From assembly GCA_018065815.1 (NCBI GenBank), contig JAGHSP010000097.1, positions 1 through 21,467 of the forward strand: a stretch of DNA of 21,467 nucleotides, written 5' to 3'. Each line of letters begins with the position of its first letter. The first letter of the stretch is position 1. Source of the DNA: Candidatus Sodaliphilus limicaballi. Its GTDB lineage: Bacteria; Bacteroidota; Bacteroidia; Bacteroidales; Muribaculaceae. The translations under genes and the position numbers were made by a program. The notes below the pieces were generated by a model that saw nothing but the letters and a program-made list of their open reading frames with translations, searched no databases and had not been told where the DNA came from. Shown here piece after piece: positions 7,635 through 15,223 of this stretch.

Positions 7635-8530
7635 CCAAAGCAAAACATATTCTCAAAGCAATAGGATTACCTGAACGTCAGCAAGCTGATCTTTGTGCAC
7701 TGTCTCTTCTTGCCCTTGCTGGCATAAAAAAGTCATTAGCATGGAGTTCCGCAACTAATGAATGGATAAGGATTCATGACATAATAGCTTTCGTTAATAA
7801 GAACTATGGAACCAAGTATGCAGAAAATTCACGCGAGACATTCCGCAAACAAGCACTTCATCATTTTCGTACAGCAGCCATTGTAGAGGACAACGGTTTG
7901 GCAACCAATAGTCCTAACTATCGTTGGCGCCTGACGGAAGAATTTCTTTCGGTGCTTCAAGCAAATGCGACAGCTTCATGTATTGCCGAATTTAATAGCA
8001 AGCACGAACGCTTGATTGATGTTTATGCATCAAAGAAGCGTATGGAAATGATGCCCGTCAAAATCAACGGTATAGATTTTACTTTCAGTACTGGCAAACA
8101 TAACGAATTACAAAAGGCTATTATTGAACAATTCGCTCCTCGATTCGCTCCCAACTGCGAATGTTTATACGTTGGCGACACAACAGAAAAAGATCTGGTT
8201 AAGAATGTTGAGCGTTTGTCTGAACTTGGTTTTGCAATCACTCTTCACGACAAAATGCCTGACGTTGTACTCTATCGCGAAGACAAAAACTGGATTTACT
8301 TTGTGGAATCGGTAACCTCGGTAGGTCCTATGGATCCGAAACGTATTGTAGAAATCAAGTCAATGACAGAGAATGTAGCAGCAGGAATGATTTATGTAAC
8401 GGCATTCCATGATTTCAAAACATACAAGAAATTCTCAGAGCAACTTGCATGGGAAACTGAAGTCTGGATAGCAGAAATGCCCGACCACATGATTCACTTG
8501 AATGGTGATAAGTTCTTAGGTCCAAGATAA
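7622..8530 (+). CDS. BsuBI/PstI family type II restriction endonuclease
   Basis: 302 residues. The N-terminal half (about 1-130) looks like the helical/winged-helix part of the BsuBI/PstI family (HILKAIGLPERQQ, ENSRETFRKQALHHF). The C-terminal half carries the nuclease core: YVGDTTEKD near 183-191, PDVVLY with D214, FVESVTSVGP with E229 and DPKR with K240, matching the conserved D...E...GPxxxKR pattern of this PD-(D/E)XK-related family. ATG 7622 lies inside the end of the methyltransferase gene, so translation is coupled and nuclease appears after the methylase. All expected active-site residues appear intact, so the system is probably functional. Family members such as PstI cut CTGCAG; specificity here is inferred only. 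Confidence 0.92.
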   Translation: MDKITKAKHILKAIGLPERQQADLCALSLLALAGIKKSLAWSSATNEWIRIHDIIAFVNKNYGTKYAENSRETFRKQALHHFRTAAIVEDNGLATNSPNYRWRLTEEFLSVLQANATASCIAEFNSKHERLIDVYASKKRMEMMPVKINGIDFTFSTGKHNELQKAIIEQFAPRFAPNCECLYVGDTTEKDLVKNVERLSELGFAITLHDKMPDVVLYREDKNWIYFVESVTSVGPMDPKRIVEIKSMTENVAAGMIYVTAFHDFKTYKKFSEQLAWETEVWIAEMPDHMIHLNGDKFLGPR

Positions 8531-8693
8531 AGTTTCTTATATGAACAAGTTCCTCAACTCTTCCTTTACCATATAACGACACTGTCAATACCTATTCTCT
8601 CCTTATGCTGTTTTATTTATTCTGTTAATGCGAGATTGTGTCAAAGAATGATGCCATCAATGCAATAAGAACCATTCATAATGTTTATTAACG

Positions 8694-8729
8694 AAGCATC
8701 CTGCTGCGGGAAGGTGCAGCAGGATGCTT
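8694..8729. terminator. Strong hairpin between convergent genes (bidirectional terminator)
   Basis: A perfect 14-bp stem AAGCATCCTGCTGC/GCAGCAGGATGCTT with loop GGGAAGGT sits between the restriction gene and the convergent amylase gene, 21 bases beyond the amylase stop. It can serve transcripts from both sides. Confidence 0.85.
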
Positions 8730-8749
8730 TGTAGATGGGTTTAACAGGA

Positions 8750-11700
8750 TTATTTCAAAATCATGTTTATGAGTGTATTCACGTCGGTAATATCTACCGC
8801 ACCGTCGCCGGTGACATCGGCACGTCCGCTGTATTTAGCAGCATTATCATAGCCCAGGATGATGTTGATGAGTGTATTCACATCGGTAATGTCAACAGCT
8901 CCGTCGCCATTGACGTCGCCAGGAATGCTTGCATACTGGTCGGTGATGTCCTTAACGGTGAACTTGTTGGTCAACGATGAGATCTCGAAGTAAGTATCCT
9001 TGTTGAGGCCGGTGATGTCGATGGTCTGGCCATTGTTGTCACCCTTGTTGAAGATGATGTTGAAGGTGTAGCCATCGGTTGCGATGTCGAATGTGTGATA
9101 GTAGAATGTATCGCCATTGATCACCTTGGTCGCTGTCTGCTTCTCGCCAGGCCATCCTCCCAGGAGCTGGGTGTTGCTGCCTGCCCATGCATAGAAGTAA
9201 ACGTTGCTCCAATTATTGGGCTCGGTGGTGGGATCTTTGAGATAGATGGTAGCGGTGTAGGGCTTGAAGCCGTCGAAGATATACTCGCGAGAGATCACGC
9301 TGCGCACAGCACCCTCGAAGAGGACACCGGCTGTGAGCACTGTGTTCTTGGTGAACGTGAGTTTGAGCTGGCCGGTTGCGGTCTTGCTGTCGGCAGTGGG
9401 ACGAGTGCCGTCGGTGGTGTAAACGATGGTTGCATTAGCATCGCTAGCCTTGACGGTTACCTCAACCTGATCCTCATAGTGACCGCTTGCCTTGTCGATG
9501 GTGAGCGTGGGAGCGGGAGACTCATAGTTGGTCACCTCGTGGTCGTAGTTGCCACTGATGTAGTAACCGTGGTTCTTGTAGGTGAGGTCGGCTGTCTGGT
9601 TGCCGTCAACGACGAAGATGATGTTAGCGGGAACGGTGGTGAGAGGACCGTCGTAAGTCCACTTGAAGATCTTGCGGGTCTTGTCGGCATTGGTGCCCAT
9701 GAGTTCCATCTTCTGACCGGGCCAGCTGCCGCCAGTATAGTTGCCAGCATCGCCCCATACCCAGGTGGTGATGGTGTTGGCAGTGAGGGGAGCCTCGTAG
9801 AACACGCTGTAATCGTCCTCATTCACGATGGGAGTGTAAGGATCAAGGTCGATGGGATCAACGGGGTCGTCGCCGCCACCGCCGGTGATGTACTTAGTGT
9901 CGGGGTCGCCATCCTCTTCGTGGCCGTCCCATGAAAGAACAGAGCTTGAGGGCTTGGTGCTGCCATAGAGGAAGGGTTCATCCTCGCCAATCTTGCCAGG
10001 GCCGTTGAGCACATAGATGCGCATGTTGCCCTTGCCGCTGAATGAACCGGTGTTGAGGGTACCGTTAGTAACGGTGATGGTGTTGCCAGTGACAGCGTCG
10101 GTGTAGGTGCCGTTGAGCACACCAGTGAATGTGGCGCCGCCGTTGAGAGCAACGAGAACATAAGAGTCAACCTTGTCGTCGGTGTAACGGCGCTTGTAGG
10201 CGTAACCGTTTCCCGAGCAGCCGCTGGTGCTGTACTGTCCCTTGCGCAATGCAGGCACAGCGGCACGAATCTGGTTGAGTCGCTGCAAGTGGCGTGCGAG
10301 AGGATAAGAAAGAGTTGCCTTAACGTTGCCGCTTGCGCTCTTCACCTGACCGAAGTCACTAACCTCGAGGTCGCCAGTGAGGTAACCGCCGTAGTAAGCG
10401 CGGCCTGTGTTCTTGAGGGCCAGTTCGGGACCCTTGTCGATGGTGATACCCTTGCGGAACTCAATCTCGCTGCCGTAGTACACGCAGGGGATGCCGCGGA
10501 AGGTGAACATGAACGACATGTTCTCGGCCCACTGCTCGGTGCCGCCGTTGAAGCGTATGCCGTCGTTGGGACCGGGGCAATAGTCGTGAGAGTCAACGTA
10601 AACTACATTATAAGTAGCATCGTTGTAGTAGTTGTCGCTGCCAAAGAGCCCCCAGATGTTGCCCACGCTGTTGAAACCATAGTGCACGGGGAAGTCGATG
10701 ATGTTGAGTCCGCTAGCCTGGCTGTAGTCGGGCTTGTGGTAGTTGTTGCCGTCGAGCCAAGCATTGTTGCTCTTGGGCTGTGAGCTAGAGCCGCCGCTAG
10801 TAGCTGCCTCCTGGAGGCAAAGCTTCTGGTTGTCGAGAGTAGCGGGGTCGGTGCTCTCGTAGATGGCTATTTTGTCCCAATAAGTGCCGTCGTTGTTCCA
10901 CTGGCTGCGGAGCGCAGCAGGACTCTGCCATGTGTAGAAATAGGGAGAGAGAGCGGGCTGGTCGCGATAGGTAACGCTACCCTGGAAACGTGCGCACACC
11001 TCGGCATACATATAGAAGGGGCAACCGTTCAAGCGCTTGTGCTTGTACTGCTCGCCCAGCGCCTGGAACGCAGGCACGAATGTGGTGTTGAAAGTGAGTC
11101 GGCTGATGTGACCACCGGTATCGATGCGGAAACCGTCAACACCCATCTTGATGAATGAACCGTAACAGTCGATGAGGTAGTTATAGGTCTGGGGGTTCTC
11201 TGTGTTGAGGTCAACGCAGTCGCCTGCAATCTGTGCCCACCAGCGGTTAGGTTCGTCCCAGTTGAAGTTACCGTAGTGATGCCACAGGTTGTGGATATCG
11301 TGGTTCTGGTTGTCGGTATTCTTCATCTTGGTGAGACGATCGCTATACTGCTGTCCGCCAGGGAGGTTGTTGTAGTTGTCCTGGAGCTTGCCGCCATTTT
11401 TCTTGGTGAAGGGGATCATGCACTGGCTAATGTCGCTCTGGGGCTTGCTGTAGTCGCGGTCAAAGAGTTTGCACAGGTTGCCCTCGCCGAAGTTACCAGT
11501 GTGGTTGAGCACGATGTCGAGGATCACCTTCATGCCGCGTGCGTGAGCAGCGTCGATGAGGTCCTGGAAGTTGCAGTCCTCGCTCTCATAACGCTTGTCA
11601 ACCTTGCTGAAGTCCATAGCGTGATAGCCGTGGTAGTCAAAGCCCGAGCCGTTCTGAACAATAGGAGTCACCCACACAGCAGTGAATCCTAAAGCCTTGA

Positions 11701-11938
11701 TGTAATCAAGTTTCTCGATAAGCCCTTTGAAGTCACCACGCCAGTTAGGATCCTGGTTGCCAGCATCCTTAGCGCCGTCCCAGCAATAGGTGTTGTTACT
11801 CTTGTCGCCGTCGTAGAAACGGGTTGTCATCACAAAGTAGATGGTCTCGTCACGGAAATCAGTGCGGTCACCTACAAATGCTGCCCATGATTGCATTGCA
11901 ACCAAGCACAACAACAGTGTAGCAAAAAATTTTTTCAT
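8750..11938 (-). CDS. Secreted GH13 alpha-amylase with two starch-binding modules and a dockerin-like tail
   Basis: 1062 residues from the ATG at 11938, chosen over one 16 codons upstream because it opens a clean signal peptide (MKKFFATLLLCLVAMQSWA). Residues ~25-640 are a GH13 alpha-glucan hydrolase with all four signature regions: DIVLNH (141-146), GFRID with nucleophile D273, YAEV with acid/base E313, and VDSHD with D452. After an Asp/Pro/Gly-rich linker (~670-705) come a CBM26-like module (~708-800; WVWGDAGNYTG, WPGQKM), a chitobiase-like beta-sandwich (~808-890; TTDGTRPTADS), a second CBM26-like module (~895-990; FYAWAGS, GGWPGEK) and a dockerin type I-like pair of Ca2+ loops (~1006-1062). 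It should cut starch-like glucans outside the cell. The tail matches the partial protein at the left edge. No SusCD genes are nearby in the window. Confidence 0.93.
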   Translation of the reverse strand: MKKFFATLLLCLVAMQSWAAFVGDRTDFRDETIYFVMTTRFYDGDKSNNTYCWDGAKDAGNQDPNWRGDFKGLIEKLDYIKALGFTAVWVTPIVQNGSGFDYHGYHAMDFSKVDKRYESEDCNFQDLIDAAHARGMKVILDIVLNHTGNFGEGNLCKLFDRDYSKPQSDISQCMIPFTKKNGGKLQDNYNNLPGGQQYSDRLTKMKNTDNQNHDIHNLWHHYGNFNWDEPNRWWAQIAGDCVDLNTENPQTYNYLIDCYGSFIKMGVDGFRIDTGGHISRLTFNTTFVPAFQALGEQYKHKRLNGCPFYMYAEVCARFQGSVTYRDQPALSPYFYTWQSPAALRSQWNNDGTYWDKIAIYESTDPATLDNQKLCLQEAATSGGSSSQPKSNNAWLDGNNYHKPDYSQASGLNIIDFPVHYGFNSVGNIWGLFGSDNYYNDATYNVVYVDSHDYCPGPNDGIRFNGGTEQWAENMSFMFTFRGIPCVYYGSEIEFRKGITIDKGPELALKNTGRAYYGGYLTGDLEVSDFGQVKSASGNVKATLSYPLARHLQRLNQIRAAVPALRKGQYSTSGCSGNGYAYKRRYTDDKVDSYVLVALNGGATFTGVLNGTYTDAVTGNTITVTNGTLNTGSFSGKGNMRIYVLNGPGKIGEDEPFLYGSTKPSSSVLSWDGHEEDGDPDTKYITGGGGDDPVDPIDLDPYTPIVNEDDYSVFYEAPLTANTITTWVWGDAGNYTGGSWPGQKMELMGTNADKTRKIFKWTYDGPLTTVPANIIFVVDGNQTADLTYKNHGYYISGNYDHEVTNYESPAPTLTIDKASGHYEDQVEVTVKASDANATIVYTTDGTRPTADSKTATGQLKLTFTKNTVLTAGVLFEGAVRSVISREYIFDGFKPYTATIYLKDPTTEPNNWSNVYFYAWAGSNTQLLGGWPGEKQTATKVINGDTFYYHTFDIATDGYTFNIIFNKGDNNGQTIDITGLNKDTYFEISSLTNKFTVKDITDQYASIPGDVNGDGAVDITDVNTLINIILGYDNAAKYSGRADVTGDGAVDITDVNTLINMILK

Positions 11939-11988
11939 TGACGTTAGGTTTAATAAAAACAGTAATAAAAAATTAATCAGCATCAATT

Positions 11989-12006
11989 ATTGCACACATG
12001 TGCAAT
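11989..12006. promoter_or_regulatory. 18-bp palindrome ATTGCACA-CA-TGTGCAAT upstream of the amylase gene
   Basis: Perfect 8-bp arms around a 2-bp centre, placed one base after the Fur-family stop codon and about 50 bp upstream of the amylase start. It could be an operator for either gene's product or a small terminator; its size and symmetry fit a dimeric regulator. No U-tract follows on the minus strand. Confidence 0.5.
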
Positions 12007-12007
12007 A

Positions 12008-12430
12008 TCACAGTTTGCCGCTGCAAGCAGGGCAGAGGCCTTTAACCACATAGTTAACAGTAGCCATCACATATCCCTGAGGCAAGTCAACTGGTGGAAT
12101 AGCGAGTGCAGGAAGGCAAAAAGTCTTCATGCAACGCTCGCAATAGAAATGCACATGAGTATCGTCGTCGTGCTCGTCATTATGACTCAGGCACAACTCG
12201 TAACGCGTGCCCTCACTGCTCTCAAGCGTATGAACAAGGTGGTGCTCCTTAAACAAAGCCAGAGTCCTGAAGATGCCACTCTTGTCGATAGTCCCTATCT
12301 CGTCCTCCAATTCTGAAAGCGAGTAAGACCCGTCGTGACGCGACATAGCTTGAGCCACAACAATGCGGTTAGCTGTGGGACGCACACCATGGTCGGTAAG
12401 CAGTTTTTCAATCTCCTGTGAATTCATCAT
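12008..12430 (-). CDS. Fur-family transcriptional regulator (Fur/Zur/PerR type)
   Basis: 140 residues from ATG 12430 (a second ATG follows at 12427; the upstream TTG was rejected because it is part of the promoter -7 box). The N-terminal winged helix spans about residues 5-78 with the recognition region around TIDKSGIFRTLALF. The C-terminal metal/dimer domain has a His/Asp-rich stretch (SHNDEHDDDTHVHFYC) and two CxxC pairs, C97-x2-C100 and C133-x2-C136, the structural zinc site of the family. Which metal or signal it senses cannot be decided; the acidic His-rich segment is compatible with Zur or PerR. The amylase lies downstream on the same strand with a ~70-bp gap holding a palindrome. Confidence 0.9.
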   Translation of the reverse strand: MMNSQEIEKLLTDHGVRPTANRIVVAQAMSRHDGSYSLSELEDEIGTIDKSGIFRTLALFKEHHLVHTLESSEGTRYELCLSHNDEHDDDTHVHFYCERCMKTFCLPALAIPPVDLPQGYVMATVNYVVKGLCPACSGKL

Positions 12431-12433
12431 GTG

Positions 12434-12462
12434 CAAAAATAAACAATTTCAACGCAAAGCAA
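12434..12462 (-). promoter_or_regulatory. Promoter of the Fur-family gene (TTG ... TATTTTTG), possibly leaderless
   Basis: Minus-strand TATTTTTG (12441-12434) with a TTG 18 bases upstream (12462-12460). Its end is only three bases before ATG 12430, so transcription would start at or next to the start codon. Confidence 0.5.
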
Positions 12463-12560
12463 CGATTATCCTTCAATGCATATCTAATTATATCTATGCA
12501 ATCGTTTTCGCATTTTTTTTAGATCACAAAAAAATAATAACTATATATCAATGGGACACT

Positions 12561-12655
12561 CGCGCTGATCTCACTGACTTCACTGATGAATTATATTATA
12601 TATCCCTAAATTTCTTCGATTATATTATCTTCGAGATCCGTGAGATTTGCGCGGT
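12561..12655. repeat. Imperfect inverted repeat of the ATCTCACTGA / CCGTGAGAT type
   Basis: Left arm CGCTGATCTCACTGACTTC (from about 12563) pairs imperfectly with a right arm ending in AGATCCGTGAGATTTGCGCG (about 12634-12653). The same words occur in the arms of the larger palindrome at 17010-17219, so both seem to belong to one dispersed intergenic repeat family. Confidence 0.6.
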
Positions 12656-12746
12656 GTGTCATCAAAAAAAATCTATTGGTGTTTAGTTACCTGCGACAAA
12701 CGATGGGAACTAAATAAAATTACACTTTTTAACAAAATAAATTGCG

Positions 12747-12774
12747 TTGAGTTGAGCGAAATAGATTATCTTTG
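12747..12774 (+). promoter_or_regulatory. Promoter of ptb-buk (TTG ... TATCTTTG)
   Basis: TTG at 12747-12749 and TATCTTTG at 12767-12774 with a 17-bp gap; the start of transcription would lie near 12781, about 27 bases before the ptb ATG. Confidence 0.7.
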
Positions 12775-12807
12775 CGTGTGAAATTAACCTACTAGTATAG
12801 CTCTAAT

Positions 12808-13722
12808 ATGAGTATAATTAAGTCTTTCGACAAGTTGAAAGAAGAACTTGTCAAAAAAAGTGTGAGAAAAAAAGTTGCCGTTGTGTGGGCAGCCGACGAC
12901 TCTACCCAACAAGCAGTAGCACAGACATTGAGCGACGGATTTGTCGAAGCAGTGTTTGTGGGTTATGTGCGAGAATTGCAAGAATTACCTTTGCTGCTTC
13001 CCCATCTTGACCATATCACGTTTATCGACGCCGCCACACCCGACGAGGCAGCAGAAATCGCCGTGTCGCTGGTGCGAGAGGGCAAAGCCGATGTGCTGAT
13101 GAAAGGTCTCATCAACACCGACAACCTGTTGCGTGCAGTGCTCAACAAGGAAACCGGCATACTCACGCGAGGCAATGTGCTCACCCACATTTCCGTGGCA
13201 CAGTTACCAGCCTACGACAAACTGTTGCTGTTCAGCGATGCTGCCGTGATCCCCTATCCCACCCACGAGCAACGCATCAAGCAAGTGGAATATGCCGCAG
13301 CCATGGTGCGCAGCCTGGGCATTGACGAGCCACGCATATCGCTGATTCATTGCAGCGAGAAAGTGAACGAAAAGCATTTCCCTCACACAGCAGGATACAA
13401 AGAAATCGCCGCTATGGGGCAGGCAGGCTCATTCGGCCGCTGCATCGTTGACGGTCCTCTCGACGTGAAGGTGTCGTGCTGCCGCGAGAGCATGGTCACC
13501 AAAGGCATCAGTTCGCCCATCGACGGGCAAGCCGATGTGCTCATTTTCCCCGACATCGAGGCGGGCAACACATTCTACAAGACTATCACGCTCTTTGCCG
13601 GAGCACAAACTGCTGGCGTGCTGCAAGGCCCCAACGCACCTGTGGTGCTGCCATCGCGCAGCGACAGCACGATGAGCAAATACAACAGCCTGGCAGTGGC
13701 AGTGATGAGCCTCACGCATTAA
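12808..13722 (+). CDS. ptb: Phosphate butyryltransferase (phosphate acyltransferase family)
   Basis: 304 residues, the usual size for Ptb, which swaps CoA for phosphate on butyryl-CoA or related short and branched acyl-CoA. Family marks are KADVLMKGLINTDNLLRAVL near 92-111, the TRGNVLTHI segment near 120, SDAAVIPYP near 145 and GPLDVKVS plus PDIEAGNTFYKT near 210-255 with the conserved PNAPVVLPSRSD end. It is followed by butyrate kinase, which makes the assignment to Ptb rather than Pta firm. In Bacteroidales this pair may work on isobutyryl or isovaleryl groups as well as butyryl; substrate cannot be read here. Confidence 0.92.
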   Translation: MSIIKSFDKLKEELVKKSVRKKVAVVWAADDSTQQAVAQTLSDGFVEAVFVGYVRELQELPLLLPHLDHITFIDAATPDEAAEIAVSLVREGKADVLMKGLINTDNLLRAVLNKETGILTRGNVLTHISVAQLPAYDKLLLFSDAAVIPYPTHEQRIKQVEYAAAMVRSLGIDEPRISLIHCSEKVNEKHFPHTAGYKEIAAMGQAGSFGRCIVDGPLDVKVSCCRESMVTKGISSPIDGQADVLIFPDIEAGNTFYKTITLFAGAQTAGVLQGPNAPVVLPSRSDSTMSKYNSLAVAVMSLTH

Positions 13723-13724
13723 TC

Positions 13725-13788
13725 CATTAAACTTTTAAACTCTTAAACCCTTAAACACTTAAACTTTTAAACACTTAAACTTTTAAAC
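13725..13788 (+). repeat. Eight copies of the octamer NNTTAAAC between ptb and buk
   Basis: Eight contiguous 8-bp units fill the 76-bp gap between the two genes, each ending in TTAAAC with two variable leading bases (CA, TT, TC, CC, AC, TT, AC, TT). Read on the other strand the unit is GTTTAANN, the same as the exact repeat after purL. The location inside the operon means copy number would change the ptb-buk spacing. Confidence 0.95.
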
Positions 13789-13798
13789 TTTTACTCCA

Positions 13799-14860
13799 AT
13801 GCTGATTCTCGTAATTAACCCCGGGTCAACATCCACCAAGATAGCCGTTTACGACGGTTACACCCCTGTGCTGGTGAAGAGCATAAAGCACAAGACGCAA
13901 GACCTTGAGCACTTTGCCAAGGCAACCGACCAGTATGAATTTCGCAAACGCATTATCATAGACGAAATCAAAAACAACGACATCCCGTTCAAGTTTGATG
14001 CCGTGATAGGCCGTGGCGGGTTGACCAAACCATTGAGCGGCGGTGTGTATGAAGTGAACGAGAAAATGATGCACGACACCTGCGACGCCGAGCACCAGCA
14101 CGCCTGCGACCTGGGCTGCCTCATCGCCCACGAGATAGCAAGCGAGATACCTGGTTGCCGCAGTTTCATCGCCGACCCCGTGGTGACCGACGAACTCAAT
14201 GACTATGCCCGCGTGTGCGGTTCGCCCCTGATGCAGCGCAGCAGCATCTGGCACGCCCTCAACCAGCGCGCCATGGCACGCCGGTTTGCCCGCGAGCACA
14301 ACACCAGCTATGAGGACGTGAACCTCATCGTGTGCCACCTGGGCGGCGGCATCTCTATAGCGGCCCATGAGCACGGCAAGGCTGTTGACGTGAACAATGC
14401 CCTTGACGGCGAAGGCCCGTTCTCGCCCGAGCGTGCCGGGACATTACCCGCCGTGGACCTGGTGAGGCTGTGCTACAGCGGACGCTTCACCGAGCAGGAG
14501 TTGCTGCAACGCATTGCCGGCAACGCCGGACTCACTGCACTGCTGGGCACTAACGACATGATGGAAGTGGACCAGCGCATCAAGAACGGCGACGAGAAAG
14601 CCAGATTCTATGTCGATGCAATGGCCTACCACATCGCCAAGAATATCACCGCCCAGGCAGCAGTGCTGTGTGGCAAGATAGATGCCATCATCCTCACCGG
14701 CGGCATGGCGCGATGGGACTACCTGGTGGAACACATCATGAAACGCGTGTCGTGGCTCGCACCCACACACATCTATCCCGGCGAGAACGAACTGGAGGCT
14801 CTGGCCCACAACGCCATTGCTGTGCTCAAAGGCAAGATTTCTCCCAAGACCTACGAATAA
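13799..14860 (+). CDS. buk: Butyrate kinase (ASKHA acetokinase family)
   Basis: 353 residues, the normal length. It converts acyl-phosphate and ADP to the free acid and ATP, the energy-yielding second step after Ptb. The N-terminal phosphate-binding motif is VINPGSTSTKIAVYDG (about 5-20), followed by GRGGLTKPLSGGVYEVNEKM (about 71-90, the kinase signature that separates Buk from acetate kinase), VCHLGGGISIAAHEHGK near 180 and AIILTGGMARWDYLVEHI near 297. It begins right after the octamer repeat; the gene ends 12 bases before a strong terminator. Confidence 0.95.
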   Translation: MLILVINPGSTSTKIAVYDGYTPVLVKSIKHKTQDLEHFAKATDQYEFRKRIIIDEIKNNDIPFKFDAVIGRGGLTKPLSGGVYEVNEKMMHDTCDAEHQHACDLGCLIAHEIASEIPGCRSFIADPVVTDELNDYARVCGSPLMQRSSIWHALNQRAMARRFAREHNTSYEDVNLIVCHLGGGISIAAHEHGKAVDVNNALDGEGPFSPERAGTLPAVDLVRLCYSGRFTEQELLQRIAGNAGLTALLGTNDMMEVDQRIKNGDEKARFYVDAMAYHIAKNITAQAAVLCGKIDAIILTGGMARWDYLVEHIMKRVSWLAPTHIYPGENELEALAHNAIAVLKGKISPKTYE

Positions 14861-14872
14861 AGGCTACTACAT

Positions 14873-14919
14873 CACGAAGGCGTGTCCACGAGTCGATAAC
14901 TCATGGGCACGCCTTCGTG
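14873..14919 (+). terminator. Terminator of ptb-buk
   Basis: Perfect 12-bp stem CACGAAGGCGTG/CACGCCTTCGTG, extended by three further pairs and an inner GAGT/ACTC pair. The apex GAGTCGATAACTC resembles the apex sequence in the terminators at 256-289 and 4476-4507. Confidence 0.85.
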
Positions 14920-14942
14920 TATCAGAATAAAGGTGGGTTCTA

Positions 14943-15134
14943 TTAATCCTCCTTGGGCCGTTGCACTACCTCAACCTGCTTACCCACTTGTGTTTTCTTC
15001 TCCACATCATAGGGGCGCTGGGCTACGGTTTCGCCCAGCATAGACTGCTGGGTGGCTTGTTGCGCTTCCATCACTTTCATGAAGTCGATAGCGTCCTCGC
15101 TCTCGTCTTTCTTTTTAGTATATACAAATCCCAT
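14943..15134 (-). CDS. Small hypothetical protein, 63 residues
   Basis: Not recognised. It is hydrophilic, rich in Glu, Gln, Lys and Asp, without a signal peptide or membrane segment, with a middle part (IDFMKVMEAQQATQQSMLGE) likely to be helical. A minus-strand TAATTTTG at 15163-15170 could be its -7 element and would give a short leader. Its codon use resembles the neighbouring chromosomal genes, which supports a real gene. It lies between the buk terminator and the divergent HAD gene. Confidence 0.6.
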   Translation of the reverse strand: MGFVYTKKKDESEDAIDFMKVMEAQQATQQSMLGETVAQRPYDVEKKTQVGKQVEVVQRPKED

Positions 15135-15162
15135 AGTTAGTGCAATTACATTATTAATATAG

Positions 15163-15170
15163 CAAAATTA
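15163..15170 (-). promoter_or_regulatory. -7 element TAATTTTG for the 63-residue gene
   Basis: Minus-strand match to TAnnTTTG, 29 bases before the start codon. It is only 24 bp from the divergent -7 box at 15194-15201, so the two promoters overlap. Confidence 0.45.
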
Positions 15171-15193
15171 GCAAATATTATGCCAAAAATCAC

Positions 15194-15201
15194 TATCTTT
15201 G
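15194..15201 (+). promoter_or_regulatory. -7 element TATCTTTG for the HAD-esterase operon
   Basis: Consensus TATCTTTG 22 bases upstream of the HAD start codon. Confidence 0.65.
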
Positions 15202-15223
15202 CAAGGAAAAAAATAACATAAAC

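Larger units (their letters stand above)
12431..12807. other. Divergent intergenic region between fur-like gene and ptb
   Basis: Holds the two divergent promoters and an imperfect inverted repeat around 12561-12655. The rest is A+T-rich with no supported gene; the plus-strand ORF starting inside the regulator gene looks random. Confidence 0.6.

Noticed and set aside
9095..10783. Plus-strand ORFs of 279 and 164 codons inside the amylase gene
   Set aside because: Antisense shadows of conserved GH13 and CBM coding sequence; Val/Ala/Gly-rich with no domain pattern or promoter.
12363..12686. 107-codon plus-strand ORF over the Fur-family start and repeat
   Set aside because: Covers the promoter and an inverted repeat; composition looks random and it starts antisense to a real gene.
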